Origin: Kalmusia sp. IMI 367209
Taxonomy: Eukaryota > Ascomycota > Dothideomycetes > Pleosporales > Didymosphaeriaceae
Direction: 5' to 3'
Length of the DNA: 64,000 bases
Assembly (NCBI GenBank): GCA_027946365.1
Contig: JAPEUQ010000003.1
Span: 372,001-436,000 of the forward strand
Part shown: positions 21,901 through 31,789 of the stretch, piece by piece
How the letters are laid out: each line of letters opens with the position of its first letter
How positions within the stretch are numbered: position 1 is the stretch's first letter
Notes under the pieces: model-generated
The model's database searches: none
Told to the model about the DNA's origin: nothing
The model's input: the letters and a program-made list of their open reading frames with translations, nothing else
Made by a program: the position numbers and the translations under genes

Positions 21901-22924
21901 ATGCGTGCCCTCGTCAGAACAGGAGACCCCAAAACCCTCTCCCTAGACCCCAATCATCCAGAGCCCACTCCCACCGACCACCCAGAATGCTACATCATCC
22001 GCACAAAAGCCGTAGCACTCACCCGAGCAGGTCAGTATTCAACTCTCTGGAATATGGATCTGCATTTCTAACGCCTGACAAGAGCTCACCTGGCCCGAAC
22101 CCCTCCTCCCGGACATCCCAGTCCCCGGCTTCGACCTCGCAGGCGAAATCATCTCCACACCCAAACAAGCAGGCTCCCACGCCTTCAAGCTAGGCGACGA
22201 GGTCTACGCCCTCACGACGTTCACCTGGAAGGGCAACGCGCGAGACATCACCGTCGGGCACGAGAACGAGCTCGCGCTCAAGCCCAAGAACCTCAGCTGG
22301 GAAGAAGCAGCGAGCGTGCCTTTGAGTGCGCTCAGCGCCTACCAGGCGCTCTTCGTCCACGGCGAGCTTCGCTCGCCTCAAGCAGGGAAGAATACTGGGA
22401 AGCGTGTGCTGGTTACTGCTGCGTCTGGTGGCGTGGGCATCTGGGGCGTGCAACTTGCACATGAAGCAGGCGCAGAGGTTGTTGGTACATGTGGAACGTC
22501 TAACGTCGAATTTGTGCACAGTCTAGGTGCGGACAGTGTGCTGGACTACAGAACGACGAATCTGCTCGACTGGGTCAACGTGGATCGAGAATCCCGTGGT
22601 TTCGATGTTGTTCTTGACTGCGTCGGCGGATTGACATTGACTGATGCGTGGAAATGTGCAAGAGATGGGGGAAAGGTAATCAGTGTCGCAGAGCCGCCGG
22701 TCCCTAAGAAGCCAGCAGATGGTATAGCCAAGGGGGTGGAGGGTATTTGGTTCATTGTCAAAGCGAACGGAGCTCAGTTGGCAGAAGTGACGGAGCTGCT
22801 AGAACAGCGCAGGTCTACAGCAGTCGTGGACAGCGTCTATGAGCTTGAACAATTTGAAAAAGCTTTCGAGAAGCTTGACAAGGGCCACGCGAAGGGGAAG
22901 ATCATTTTGAACGTGGGATCATGA
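21901..22924 (+). CDS. MDR-family oxidoreductase (quinone oxidoreductase-like)
   Basis: 323-residue medium-chain dehydrogenase/reductase. Exon 1 is 21901-22030, the intron 22031-22082 (GTCAGT to GACAAG, 52 nt) and exon 2 22083-22924. The N-terminal GroES-like fold reads LTWPEPLLPDIPVPGFDLAGE and KLGDEVYAL. The Rossmann motif VLVTAASGGVGIWGVQLA binds NAD(P)H. VLDCVGG and a C-terminal VVDSVYELEQFEKAFEKL segment are typical of the quinone oxidoreductase / zinc-independent branch. The catalytic zinc Cys and structural zinc-lobe cysteines are absent. NADPH-dependent reduction of quinones or enones is likely; the substrate is unknown. Confidence 0.9.
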
Positions 22925-25134
22925 TAGAAAATACTATAGGCGTTGATAAGCTCTCTCTGTAATTCCCCACAAGTCTTATTCCCATAGCGGTGGCGTGACA
23001 CCAGCTAAGGGTGGAGATGATTTAATTTATCAAGTGTTGATGGACAGTATCTCGTGGGTGCATGCGACTAACCGGGACACGTGCCGATCCCCGTTATGCA
23101 AGCCCCTCGGCCGAAGACGTGCTTTGTTGTTTACCGAATTTACCGACATGGTGGGTGGACTCTTCGTGCTACCTGATCATTGCTGGTCTGGTTGTGTTAT
23201 ATGCAAGGTTGACCACTGGACTTCATTGATCACGCAAAACTAAAATCTACAGATAGAAAATTAGATATCTAGCTCAGGGCTCAGGGCTGGAAAACCCATG
23301 TAATTTGACAGTATGTGGGGTAGTAGTACAGCGGTGAGCTCTCCATGTAGTGTTGTCCATATAGAGTTGCCTGAGTATCGCCTGATCAGGCATCGATAGG
23401 CGGTCGCAGGCAAGCTACTGGTCCGTGTCTATGGCGATGTCGGTGAAAGCGGAGTCCGAGTCGTTTAACCATCCTGGTCGGATGGTTGACAAGGGTAACC
23501 TGCAGGTCGTTCGGATATTTCGAGGTCCCGGATATCCATTGGGTGCCATTTTGCACAAATCAACGACCATCACATATTGAGAGAATCGACAGATAGCCCA
23601 CAGTTGGCAAATCTGAGCAAGCAGTAGGAGGAGAACCTTGTTTGTAGAGGAGGCAGATGGCTTGTCAGCATACACGTAGGCCATACTCGCTTGGGTAGAG
23701 TATTATAAATCACGTTGCGCATGTTGAGGTAGAATGGCTTACACATGGTGTGGCACTAAGACAAGGCTGCACTTGGTCAGACTCAATCCGCTGTAGATCA
23801 AGTCTGTGACTCAGTGGTGCGCCGTGGAACAGAGTCCCCAACTCATGCGGCGGTGCAGGCAAAATGCTCCGATCTGTGCTCGGCGAAACATTTTCAACCG
23901 TCGAATATGACAGAAACATGCGTCAAATTGGATCTCGTTTTATGCTGGCCAGACTGTTCGCCATCCCACTTTTCTGGTGAGGTGGCTGGCACCGTTCTCT
24001 TGTGATGTGCGATGGTGGTGCCGTGATATACCGTCCGGAAGGCTGCGGATGGAGACGAGGCCGGTAGCCGACAAAGTCAGCAATCGAAGCCTTGCGAGTA
24101 ATGAGCGCTGATCACCAGACGCTCCGACCGTTGGATGCTCACCGGGAGCACACATGCCGCCAAGGCGCTACAAAGCTTGAGACGCCCGACATTTGGCAAA
24201 ATGTGACGTCGATCGCGATGAGTCGAGTTGGATGCAGGTGGATGGCAGATGGATGCGGGGCGCGCTCGGACAAAGCTGGAGATATCGCGCGGGCACAACG
24301 GATCGAGGAGTGCAAATTCTGCCTAGCTGCCCAAGGCTTTGCCAGCAGACGACGGTGGGAATGAGGAAAACCTCGACGGGAGGCTCGCCGAGTATTTCAT
24401 CTCAGCACTAGCGCTGATATGTCCATTGGTGTCGAGCCTCAAGAATTGGTTGCCGCTCGGCGAGCTGGCAGGCCGAAGCCGATGCATGCCACGCTGCAGC
24501 TCCCCGCCTCGCACTCTGTTGGTGCAGAAACAGGGCATGGCATGAGCTATCATCGCGGTGGTAGCATGCGCGCGGCGCAGCATCTGGAGGATGGGTGAAT
24601 GGGTGAATGGGTGAAGGCCGTGTCCAGCGAGGCGTGATGGTGAATGCAGGCAGCGGGCCATGCCGGCCTTAAGCAAGCACAGCGGAGGAGTGCGCCGGAA
24701 GGTACAAGGAAGGGGCCAGGGTAGGAAGTAGCGAGTGACGCCAAGCGCACGGCCTTAGCCCGGCAGGCGCGACCCACCCTGACAGGTCGCAATCATCACA
24801 AGAACCTCGAAGGAAGTCGCGGGACGAGCCACACCATACAAACCCTTGCCCCGCGAGGATGACAAACTTCTCTCGTGATGCTGCCGGTGTCCCATTCGTC
24901 TCCGATGCTTCCGGCATGCAGACAATAAGATGCCTTGCCCACCGCCGTGGCGTGACCTATAGCTCTTTGTACTGCCACTGCCACTGCCGCATCCTTCTTT
25001 GACCTGGCCAGCCTGGAGCTCTGGATAACGCGTCGCATCTTCAACAGACCTTGCATAGCCTGGACGCTTCCCTCCCATCTGACCCAGCGCATCATTCTTC
25101 GGTCCTCACATCATAGCATTGAAGCCTACCCTAC
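22925..25134. other. Long intergenic region upstream of Ytp1-like gene
   Basis: 2.2 kb with no supported gene; several overlapping open frames on both strands in the GC-rich half (24100-25100) look like chance. A small 8-bp repeat (ATGGGTGA, three times) lies at 24591-24614. The last few hundred bases presumably form the promoter and leader of the next gene. Confidence 0.5.
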
Positions 25135-27068
25135 ATGACGAGGGCGCGAGTTCTCACCCTAGCAACCGCAGCGCTTCTCCTAGAGGTTCTTCCTCTGGTA
25201 GCTGCTCACGGCGACGATCATAATGATGGGTCCATGGACATGCCCGATGCCCCACCATCACAGGCTCCAGATGATGGAGCTCCACAGAGCTACTGGAGCT
25301 TGTCCGAGCATGCCTCGCTGATGTACTGGCATATCGCGCTCGAGGTTCTCGCGTGGGTTGTTGTCTTGCCAGTTGGTCAGTCTAGCGCATACCTAACCAA
25401 AGACTTGCTACTAACCTTGGTAAGGTGTCATGCTCAGCATTGCGCGCTCCCGCTTGGCTCTTCCCTCGCAGTTTGTCTTTCTCATCGTGAACGCCTTTGC
25501 GCTTCTATTTGGTCTTGTCTACAACCACAAAACTCCTGAGCTGTACGAGAACAATGCGCATAGTAAAATTGGATGGATCATCACATGGATTGCGTCCGCG
25601 TGGGCCCTTATGGCCTTGATCCAGGTTTACGCAGCACAGACGAAGCCCTACTCTTTAGAGGACCACTCTGGCGAGCCTTTGAATGTCGCAAACATGGCTC
25701 GCTATCAGCGCGTACAAAACGCACATTCTCCATCGCCGTCAAGGTGGTCGAATGATTCCGGGCAGGGTACCGAGCGCAATTCCGCCTCCCTGTATGATAA
25801 TTCTGCGTCGCCAAGCGTGGAGTCGGAGGACCGACAGTTCAACATGCCGCCGCGCAGGCATACGCATGATGAACTGGACGATGTCGATCTTGATGCTGAG
25901 AAGCGTGGTTTCCTTAGGGATTCCGTGGTAGACAGGTTTTTCTCGCGTAATGTTGCGCGCTTCGCGGTTGGCAGACCATTGAAGTACCTGAGGTTCCTTT
26001 ACGTCGTGGTTGATCGTACAATTCTCATTCAAGGTTTCGTCGCGATTATGTCTGGCACTGTGGTGTATGGAGGCATCGGGGTGAGTAGCTTTCCATCCGT
26101 GCAAGGCTAGGAACAGATCCTAACTATTCCCACAGCACGGTGGTGCCGTCTTCAACGTCCTCGCACACTACGTCAAAGGCGGCATCTTCTTTGGTTACGG
26201 TCTGCTCACACTGGGTCGGTGGATGGGAGCGTTTGCCGACTTTGGATGGGCGTGGAACGTGAAGCCACCAAAGGAGGTTGTGGGCCGTCGGCGCGCGGCT
26301 TTACCTTCCGCCGAATTCATCGAGTCGTTCGTCATCTGGCTTTACGGCTGCACCAACGTTTTCTTGGAACATCTCGCTGCCTGGGGTGATGAATGGACAG
26401 CGCAAGATCTGGAGCACGTTTCGATCTCCGTGATGTTTTTTGGTGGTGGTCTGGTGAGTTGGAGTGTGTCCTCTCGTTAGCGTAACATTCACTGACCACC
26501 TTCCTAGTTGGGCATGATTGTAGAATCGTCAAGTATGAGAGAACTACTGAACAGTGCAGTGCTCTCGGCGCAGCTGCCATCGCAGTTCCACGATGAGAAC
26601 TGGCAACACCCACGCCAATACCGCTTCTCGATGAACCCCATGCCGGGTCTCATCATCCTTCTGCTCGGAAAAATGATGAGCTCGCACCACCAGGATTCGA
26701 TGCTCTCCACGATGATTCACTCGCAGTGGGGCACCATGTTCATGGGATTTGCGCTCGCTCGTGCACTCACCTACATTACCCTGTACATCCGCCCGCCTAC
26801 ATCCTACCTCCCCTCGCGTCCTCCCACGGAGGTTATCACTGCCTTCTGTCTCATCGCTGGAGGTATCACCTTCATGGTAAGCAACAAGGACACCATCGCA
26901 GCCCTAGAGTCCTACAACCTCGACGCCATGTTCACATTCACCGTTACAATGGGTCTCGTCGCCCTGCTTATGGCCTGGACCGTCGTCGTCGTCGCCCTCA
27001 AGGGCTGGGCCACCCGCCGCGAGAGCGCGAGCCGCTTCGCCAAAGTCAACGCCGGTGTTCTGGCTTGA
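25135..27068 (+). CDS. Ytp1-like multipass membrane protein
   Basis: 591-residue protein of the DUF2427/Ytp1 family, polytopic membrane proteins of unknown biochemical role. Exons are 25135-25375, 25425-26080, 26136-26453 and 26508-27068, all with in-phase GT-AG introns of 49-55 nt. A signal-peptide-like start (LLLEVLPLVAAHGDD) leads to a His/Asp-rich lumenal stretch. The first membrane block follows (LMYWHIALEVLAWVVVLPVG and FLIVNAFALLFGLVYNHKTP). A cytosolic Ser/Asp-rich loop (about residues 190-260) comes next, then the Ytp1 domain with HGGAVFNVLAHYVKGGIFFGYG, FLEHLAAWGDEW and GKMMSSHHQ. His-rich motifs in the membrane half suggest metal or heme binding, but this is speculation. Convergent with DAM1, 116 bp away. 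Confidence 0.88.
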
Positions 27069-27184
27069 ACTTTCCTCAGGCCCGTATGATCGTAGCAAGG
27101 CCTCTACTGTTATTCTTTTTCACCCCCTTACTTCGGTCTTGCATAGCGAAAGGTACCGGAGGATTTATTCTTCTTCACTTCTTT

Positions 27185-28306
27185 TCATTCGTTCGAGTTC
27201 CACGGCTTTACGACTTTCCTGTGATACCCCCCTCCTTCGGAGGAGATCAGCCTGGATTGCTGCATTTGCATAGTGTATTGGTGGATGGTAATGTTAATGA
27301 GTTGAACGATGGCCTTTTGGCAACGGAAGGATACCCTTAGAGATGAAATGACTGGTCGGGGACTGAGAATTGGTGGTAGAAGTAATGCGTTGGAGGACAT
27401 AGAGATGCACTCATTACACTTTGGAGGTTTCAATGTTGGGCTTCTTGATATGTGATGCATGAATTCGCCATCCATGAGTATTCCAGATTGTGTTTTCAGA
27501 CATAACATCCGAATGCTTCCAAGCAACACATACCAACAAGCGGACCGTGGTCCTGCATTAACATATATCCTACATTCCTCTCCCTCAAACACCACCTCTC
27601 GCCCCTCTCCCTCTCCCTCTCGCAATTCCACTTGCCCCTCTCGTCCCCCTCGTCGCACCACCACGCGTCGGGATTCCCCACCTCTCCCCAGCCCTCGGAA
27701 TCCCGCCTCTCCCCTCACAGCCCCCATCTTCTTCGGCGCAGGCGTGACCGGATCCTGATACTTAGAGCTAAGTTTACTACTCGGCGGATTTTCCACAAAG
27801 CTTGTATCGGTCGTCAAAAAGGTCGCGTCCACATCCTCTCTCACGCTCTGGCCAAACGCTCCCCCTTCCGCTTCGGGATTGTTCAGCGGGCGCTTGAACG
27901 ACTCGGATACGGGGGCCTCGGAGAAATCGACGCAGAAGGCGTTCATGTTGAGGCCGTAGAGGAACGAGGCGAAGCTCTCGCTGAAGCGGGAGAGCGACTC
28001 GTGCATGAGCTGGAGCTGCGCGAAGTTGGATTCTAGGTCCGCCATGGCGTCGCTGAGCTCTGCGAAGTGGTCTTGTAGGTCTTCCAGCGGGATCGTGGCT
28101 GAGGCGTAGGGGGCGCGGCCACGGGAGACGGAGTCACGGAAGGAGGAGCGGGAGGAGGGACGTAGAGGTGTTGTGGGACGGGAGCGTGCTGGGATATGGT
28201 TAGTAGGAAAGGGGAGAGTGAAGGGAGAGAACATACTGGCAGGTGATTTGGAGCGGGCGAGTCGGCGTGTGGAGGGAGGGTCGGTAAGGGGCGTTGTCGA
28301 GGCCAT
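27185..28306 (-). CDS. DAM1: DASH complex subunit Dam1
   Basis: Kinetochore protein of the DASH/DAM1 ring, which couples kinetochores to spindle microtubules. Exon 1 is 28237-28306. The intron at 28189-28236 has a textbook GTATGT donor, TACTAAC branch and CAG acceptor; it is 48 nt long and free of stops. The domain is unmistakable: LEDLQDHFAELSDAMADLESNF and HESLSRFSESFASFLYGLNMNAFCVDF. A Ser/Arg-rich N-terminus precedes it and a basic Gly/Arg-rich tail follows. The open frame extends to 27185, giving a product longer than usual for filamentous fungi. Its last ~110 codons do not look like Dam1 and may belong to a terminal intron or 3'UTR, so the 3' end is uncertain. Confidence 0.88.
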   Translation of the reverse strand: MASTTPLTDPPSTRRLARSKSPASMFSPFTLPFPTNHIPARSRPTTPLRPSSRSSFRDSVSRGRAPYASATIPLEDLQDHFAELSDAMADLESNFAQLQLMHESLSRFSESFASFLYGLNMNAFCVDFSEAPVSESFKRPLNNPEAEGGAFGQSVREDVDATFLTTDTSFVENPPSSKLSSKYQDPVTPAPKKMGAVRGEAGFRGLGRGGESRRVVVRRGGREGQVELREGEGEGREVVFEGEECRIYVNAGPRSACWYVLLGSIRMLCLKTQSGILMDGEFMHHISRSPTLKPPKCNECISMSSNALLLPPILSPRPVISSLRVSFRCQKAIVQLINITIHQYTMQMQQSRLISSEGGGYHRKVVKPWNSNE

Positions 28307-28836
28307 GGTGGTTGTTTATTGTTGCGAGGTGGTGAAGTGGGAGACGCGCTATCGGGAGCGTGGTGTTTGGGTCAGGGTCGAATTGGCAGAATTGGCAGCT
28401 GCAACGCGTGGGGACTACCAAGATTTGAGCTATGCCGAGATTTCAAGTAACGTCAAGACGTCGAGAGCTTGTAAATTGTTAAAGAGGGATGTTTCTCGCG
28501 TGTTTACAACCCATGTATGTTTAGAGGGGTCTGCCAAGCACGCCCGCCAATGACGCTGATGCGGGCCCCTTCCCACGACGCTTTTCTCGTCCCTTTCCAG
28601 AGCTCCAGTGCGACCGGACAAGCTGTGACGGCCCGCCGTGCATACTCCTCATCAGCCTCGCGTCGCAAGCCCATCAGACAGCCTCAATTCCGCGCTGCTT
28701 CGCTCTCCGACGCTGCACGCGAGCCAGCTCCGCCCCTCCGCCTGCTGCCGGGATCCAACCCAGCTCTACTCGGGAGTCGCGCTTCCGTGCGTGTTCGTAT
28801 CTTCGGCGCTTTCAGCCCTGTCGGCTTGCGACCTAC
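28307..28836. promoter_or_regulatory. Divergent promoter region of DAM1 and the Sec14-like gene
   Basis: About 530 bp between two outward-facing starts. It should hold both promoters; I could not assign individual elements. If the Sec14-like protein starts at the internal ATG near 29189, the region is longer. Confidence 0.5.
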
Positions 28837-30684
28837 ATGTCCTGTCGTGTTCGCGCAGTAGCAAGAGCAACACACAACTTTTCGTTTGCAGAGGCGCGAC
28901 ATTCACCGGCTAGACACTTAACTAAGCAGCAGTCCCGAGTTCATCTTACCCCTCGCGCTTCACACTTCCACGTCCAGAATCGAATACGTCATTGGAAGTC
29001 GTACAGTGCGTCCACAGTCCACAAACAGAGTGGTTCGGGATATTTGACAGCAGTTGTTGTCTTGGGCATTGCGGTCGGCGGCGCACTACTCTACCCGCGG
29101 GCAGCGGACAACTCTGCGAAGGAGATCGAGGGGTACAAGCTTACTTCGACTTTCGAGTACACGGACCGAACAGACTCATTCCTCGTAATGGCACCAGGCA
29201 CACCCCCGGGGCGTCCCGGAACGCTCACGCCCGAACAAGAGGGGAAGTTGCGCGAACTATGGGCGGCGACTATGAAGGTGTTCGGGGTACCCGATGCTAC
29301 TGTCGAAGAGGTCAACGGCACGGAAGTCGTATTGCCAGCTACACCCAGTGATGCTGTGGAAAAAGACGGCAAGAAAGAGAAGAAGAGCAGGCTTCGTGTG
29401 TTCAGGCGGAACAAGGGCGACAAGGAAGACAAGTCGGAGACCGCCTCTAGCACTTCAACGCCTGCAACGTCTACACCAGATATCAGCAAAATGTCGCTAT
29501 CTGCGGAGGACGACAAGCATGGCCAGAACAAGGATTTCAGGGACGCAATAGCGAATACTGCACCTGAGGATCTGCGCAAGGCTTTCTGGAGCATGGTCAA
29601 GCTAGACCACCCTGATGCTCTTCTGCTCCGATTCTTGCGTGCGCGGAAATGGGACGTGGAGAAGGCGCTCGTGATGATGATTTCGACGATGCACTGGCGG
29701 CTGGAACAGATGCATGTCGACGACGACATCATGAAGAACGGCGAAGAGGTGGCGTTGAAAGAGAGCAAGAGCGACGACCCCAAAGTGAAGAAAGAAGGGG
29801 AAGATTTCCTAGCGCAGCTGCGGATGGGCAAAAGCTACCTCCACGGGCTCGACGCGGAGGGCCGACCAATGTGCATAGTCCGCGCGCGGTTACACCGTGC
29901 AGGCGAGCAGTCGGAAGCAAGTCTAGAGCGATACACCGTGTACACTATCGAGACTGCGAGACTGCTCTTGAGGCCGCCAATCGATACCGCGGTAAATCCT
30001 TTCCCCTGCTCACATGTGAAGGATCTACACTAACAACCCCAGACGATAGTCTTCGACATGACCGACTTCTCCATGGCCAACATGGACTACGCCCCCGTCA
30101 AATTTATGATCAAGTGCTTCGAAGCAAATTACCCCGAGTCCCTCGGCACCGTCCTCGTCTACAAGGCCCCCTGGATCTTCAACGCCATCTGGAACATCAT
30201 CCGCGGCTGGCTCGACCCCGTCGTCGCGGGCAAAGTGCACTTCGCCAAGAATGTCGACGAGCTCGAGAAGTTCGTTCCCAAGACCCAGATTCCTGCTGAG
30301 CTTGGAGGTGCGGATCCGTATACCTATACGTACGTCGAGCCGCAACAGAACGAGAACGCAAGAATGGCGATGGCGGAGCAGTCGCCTAAGGAGACGCTAC
30401 AGAGCGAGAGGCAGGAATTAGTCTCAAAGTACGAAAGCACGATTCTGGAATGGATAGCGGAGGGCGAGGCCGGGAAGAGTCTAGAAGACAGGAGAAAAGA
30501 AAGGGACACCCTTGCCGAGGGGCTGAGGCAGAATTACTGGAAGCTGGACCCGTATGTCAGAGCGAGGTCGCTGTATGATCGGATAGGGCTTGTGGGTGAG
30601 GGGGGCAAGCTGACTTTCTATCCCGGCAAGGAGAAGGAGAATGTGAAGCCGGTCGTGGAGACGAGTGCGGATGATTTGGATTAG
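28837..30684 (+). CDS. Sec14-like CRAL-TRIO lipid-transfer protein with mitochondrial-type N-terminus
   Basis: 598 residues if read from the first ATG of the open frame. Exon 1 is 28837-29991, the intron 29992-30042 (GTAAAT to CCCCAG) and exon 2 30043-30684. The CRAL-TRIO N-terminal helix bundle (DALLLRFLRARKWDVEKAL) is followed by the lipid-binding domain (LDAEGRPMCIVRARLH, TIVFDMTDFSMANMDY, FEANYPESLGTVLVYKAPWIF, KVHFAKNVDELEKFVP). Closest in layout to the yeast Csr1 group of phosphatidylinositol-transfer proteins. Upstream of this core the frame encodes an Arg/Ser/His-rich, acid-poor stretch and a hydrophobic segment (YLTAVVVLGIAVGGALLYP), like a mitochondrial presequence plus membrane anchor. 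Many family members instead start at the equivalent of MAPGTPPGRPGTLTPEQ (about 29189), so both starts are possible. Confidence 0.85.
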
Positions 30685-31789
30685 GTGGCGAAGCGGCTTG
30701 TAGGATTGGCTGGGCTGGATTGGAAAAGTGGATGGGATGGGGGTAATAAGGTCCCGAAGGGAGGGCATCGTGGCATGGCATTCTTATTGCATTCGTAGAG
30801 CCCTCTTCCTAAATCATGATAGAGATCAAGAGAAGTAATTAGCTGTGCATTGGTGATCCTTTCACGCGGGCAAGTGTTGTTGTTTTCAGAGAATCGTAAA
30901 AGTATGATAATGTTGGTTATCATGCTAGTAGAGATCTTTCTATATATGCCAAGTCACGTCATGTGGCTGTTGTGGTGTAGGATTTTCTGGGTCCCTACCA
31001 TTACGACAGTGTAACTTTAATATCATGTACCAAAGATAACTAAGTCGACACCGCATATCTGAGTGCAGGTTGAGTGAATGGCTTTCCTCTTCGCTCACTA
31101 CCTTCACAGAATCACTACACGCTACGTCGCGGGGATGATGGCAAGTTTAGAGAGAGATTATATGATTACTAGCAGAACTAGCTTCATTCTAATGGTAGCT
31201 ATGACGCAATCCGATGTTGTTCGTAGACGTCTAAATATCTCTCTTCGTTTTGTATTACGCGCCTAGTGTACACCTGAAAAGCGAGGAACCAACCAGAAAG
31301 CTGAAACTCTCGGAGGAACATATTCCCAGCGCCGAACAGGACCCAGCCTACTGCGCCAGCAGCTCTTCCACAGCCTGGCTCAAAGTAAAGACTCACGGCT
31401 CCAATGTTCCGCTAGACTCAAGCTTCTTCTAGAAACGCCCAAAACCGAGAAAAAGGGCTGCAAGACTTTTCGCAAAGACTTTGGTGAGATGTTATGATAT
31501 AGCATGATCTCAGTACGCTTGCTTAGTGTGATCTCAGTACGCTTGCTTAGTGTGATCTCAGTACGCTTGCTTAGTGTGATCTACTGTAGTTCCGGTACAA
31601 GACCCAACTCCTTTGGCCTTCCTAGCCACGAATAGATCTGCGCACTGTCGAGTGCACCAGCAATAGCGCTACCGAAAACGCCCTTCCGCCGTTGGAGTCC
31701 CGTTGGCTCTGTCGTTTGTCTCTATACCAGGCTGCCGTAATACAGGAGGAGAATCAAACATTCCTGGGGACGGGGAATTGTAGAGGAAC
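30685..31789. other. Intergenic region upstream of TPR-kinase gene
   Basis: 1.1 kb without a supported gene. It contains the 24-bp tandem repeat at 31505-31582. Confidence 0.55.
31505..31582. repeat. 24-bp tandem repeat, 3.25 copies
   Basis: Unit TGATCTCAGTACGCTTGCTTAGTG repeated at 31505-31528, 31529-31552 and 31553-31576 without a mismatch, then TGATCT. It lies about 210 bp before the ATG of the TPR-kinase gene. Identical copies imply recent expansion. Confidence 0.95.

Noticed and set aside
24323..25095. Overlapping open frames on both strands upstream of the Ytp1-like gene
   Set aside because: GC-rich promoter-proximal DNA; frames conflict with one another and show no family features.
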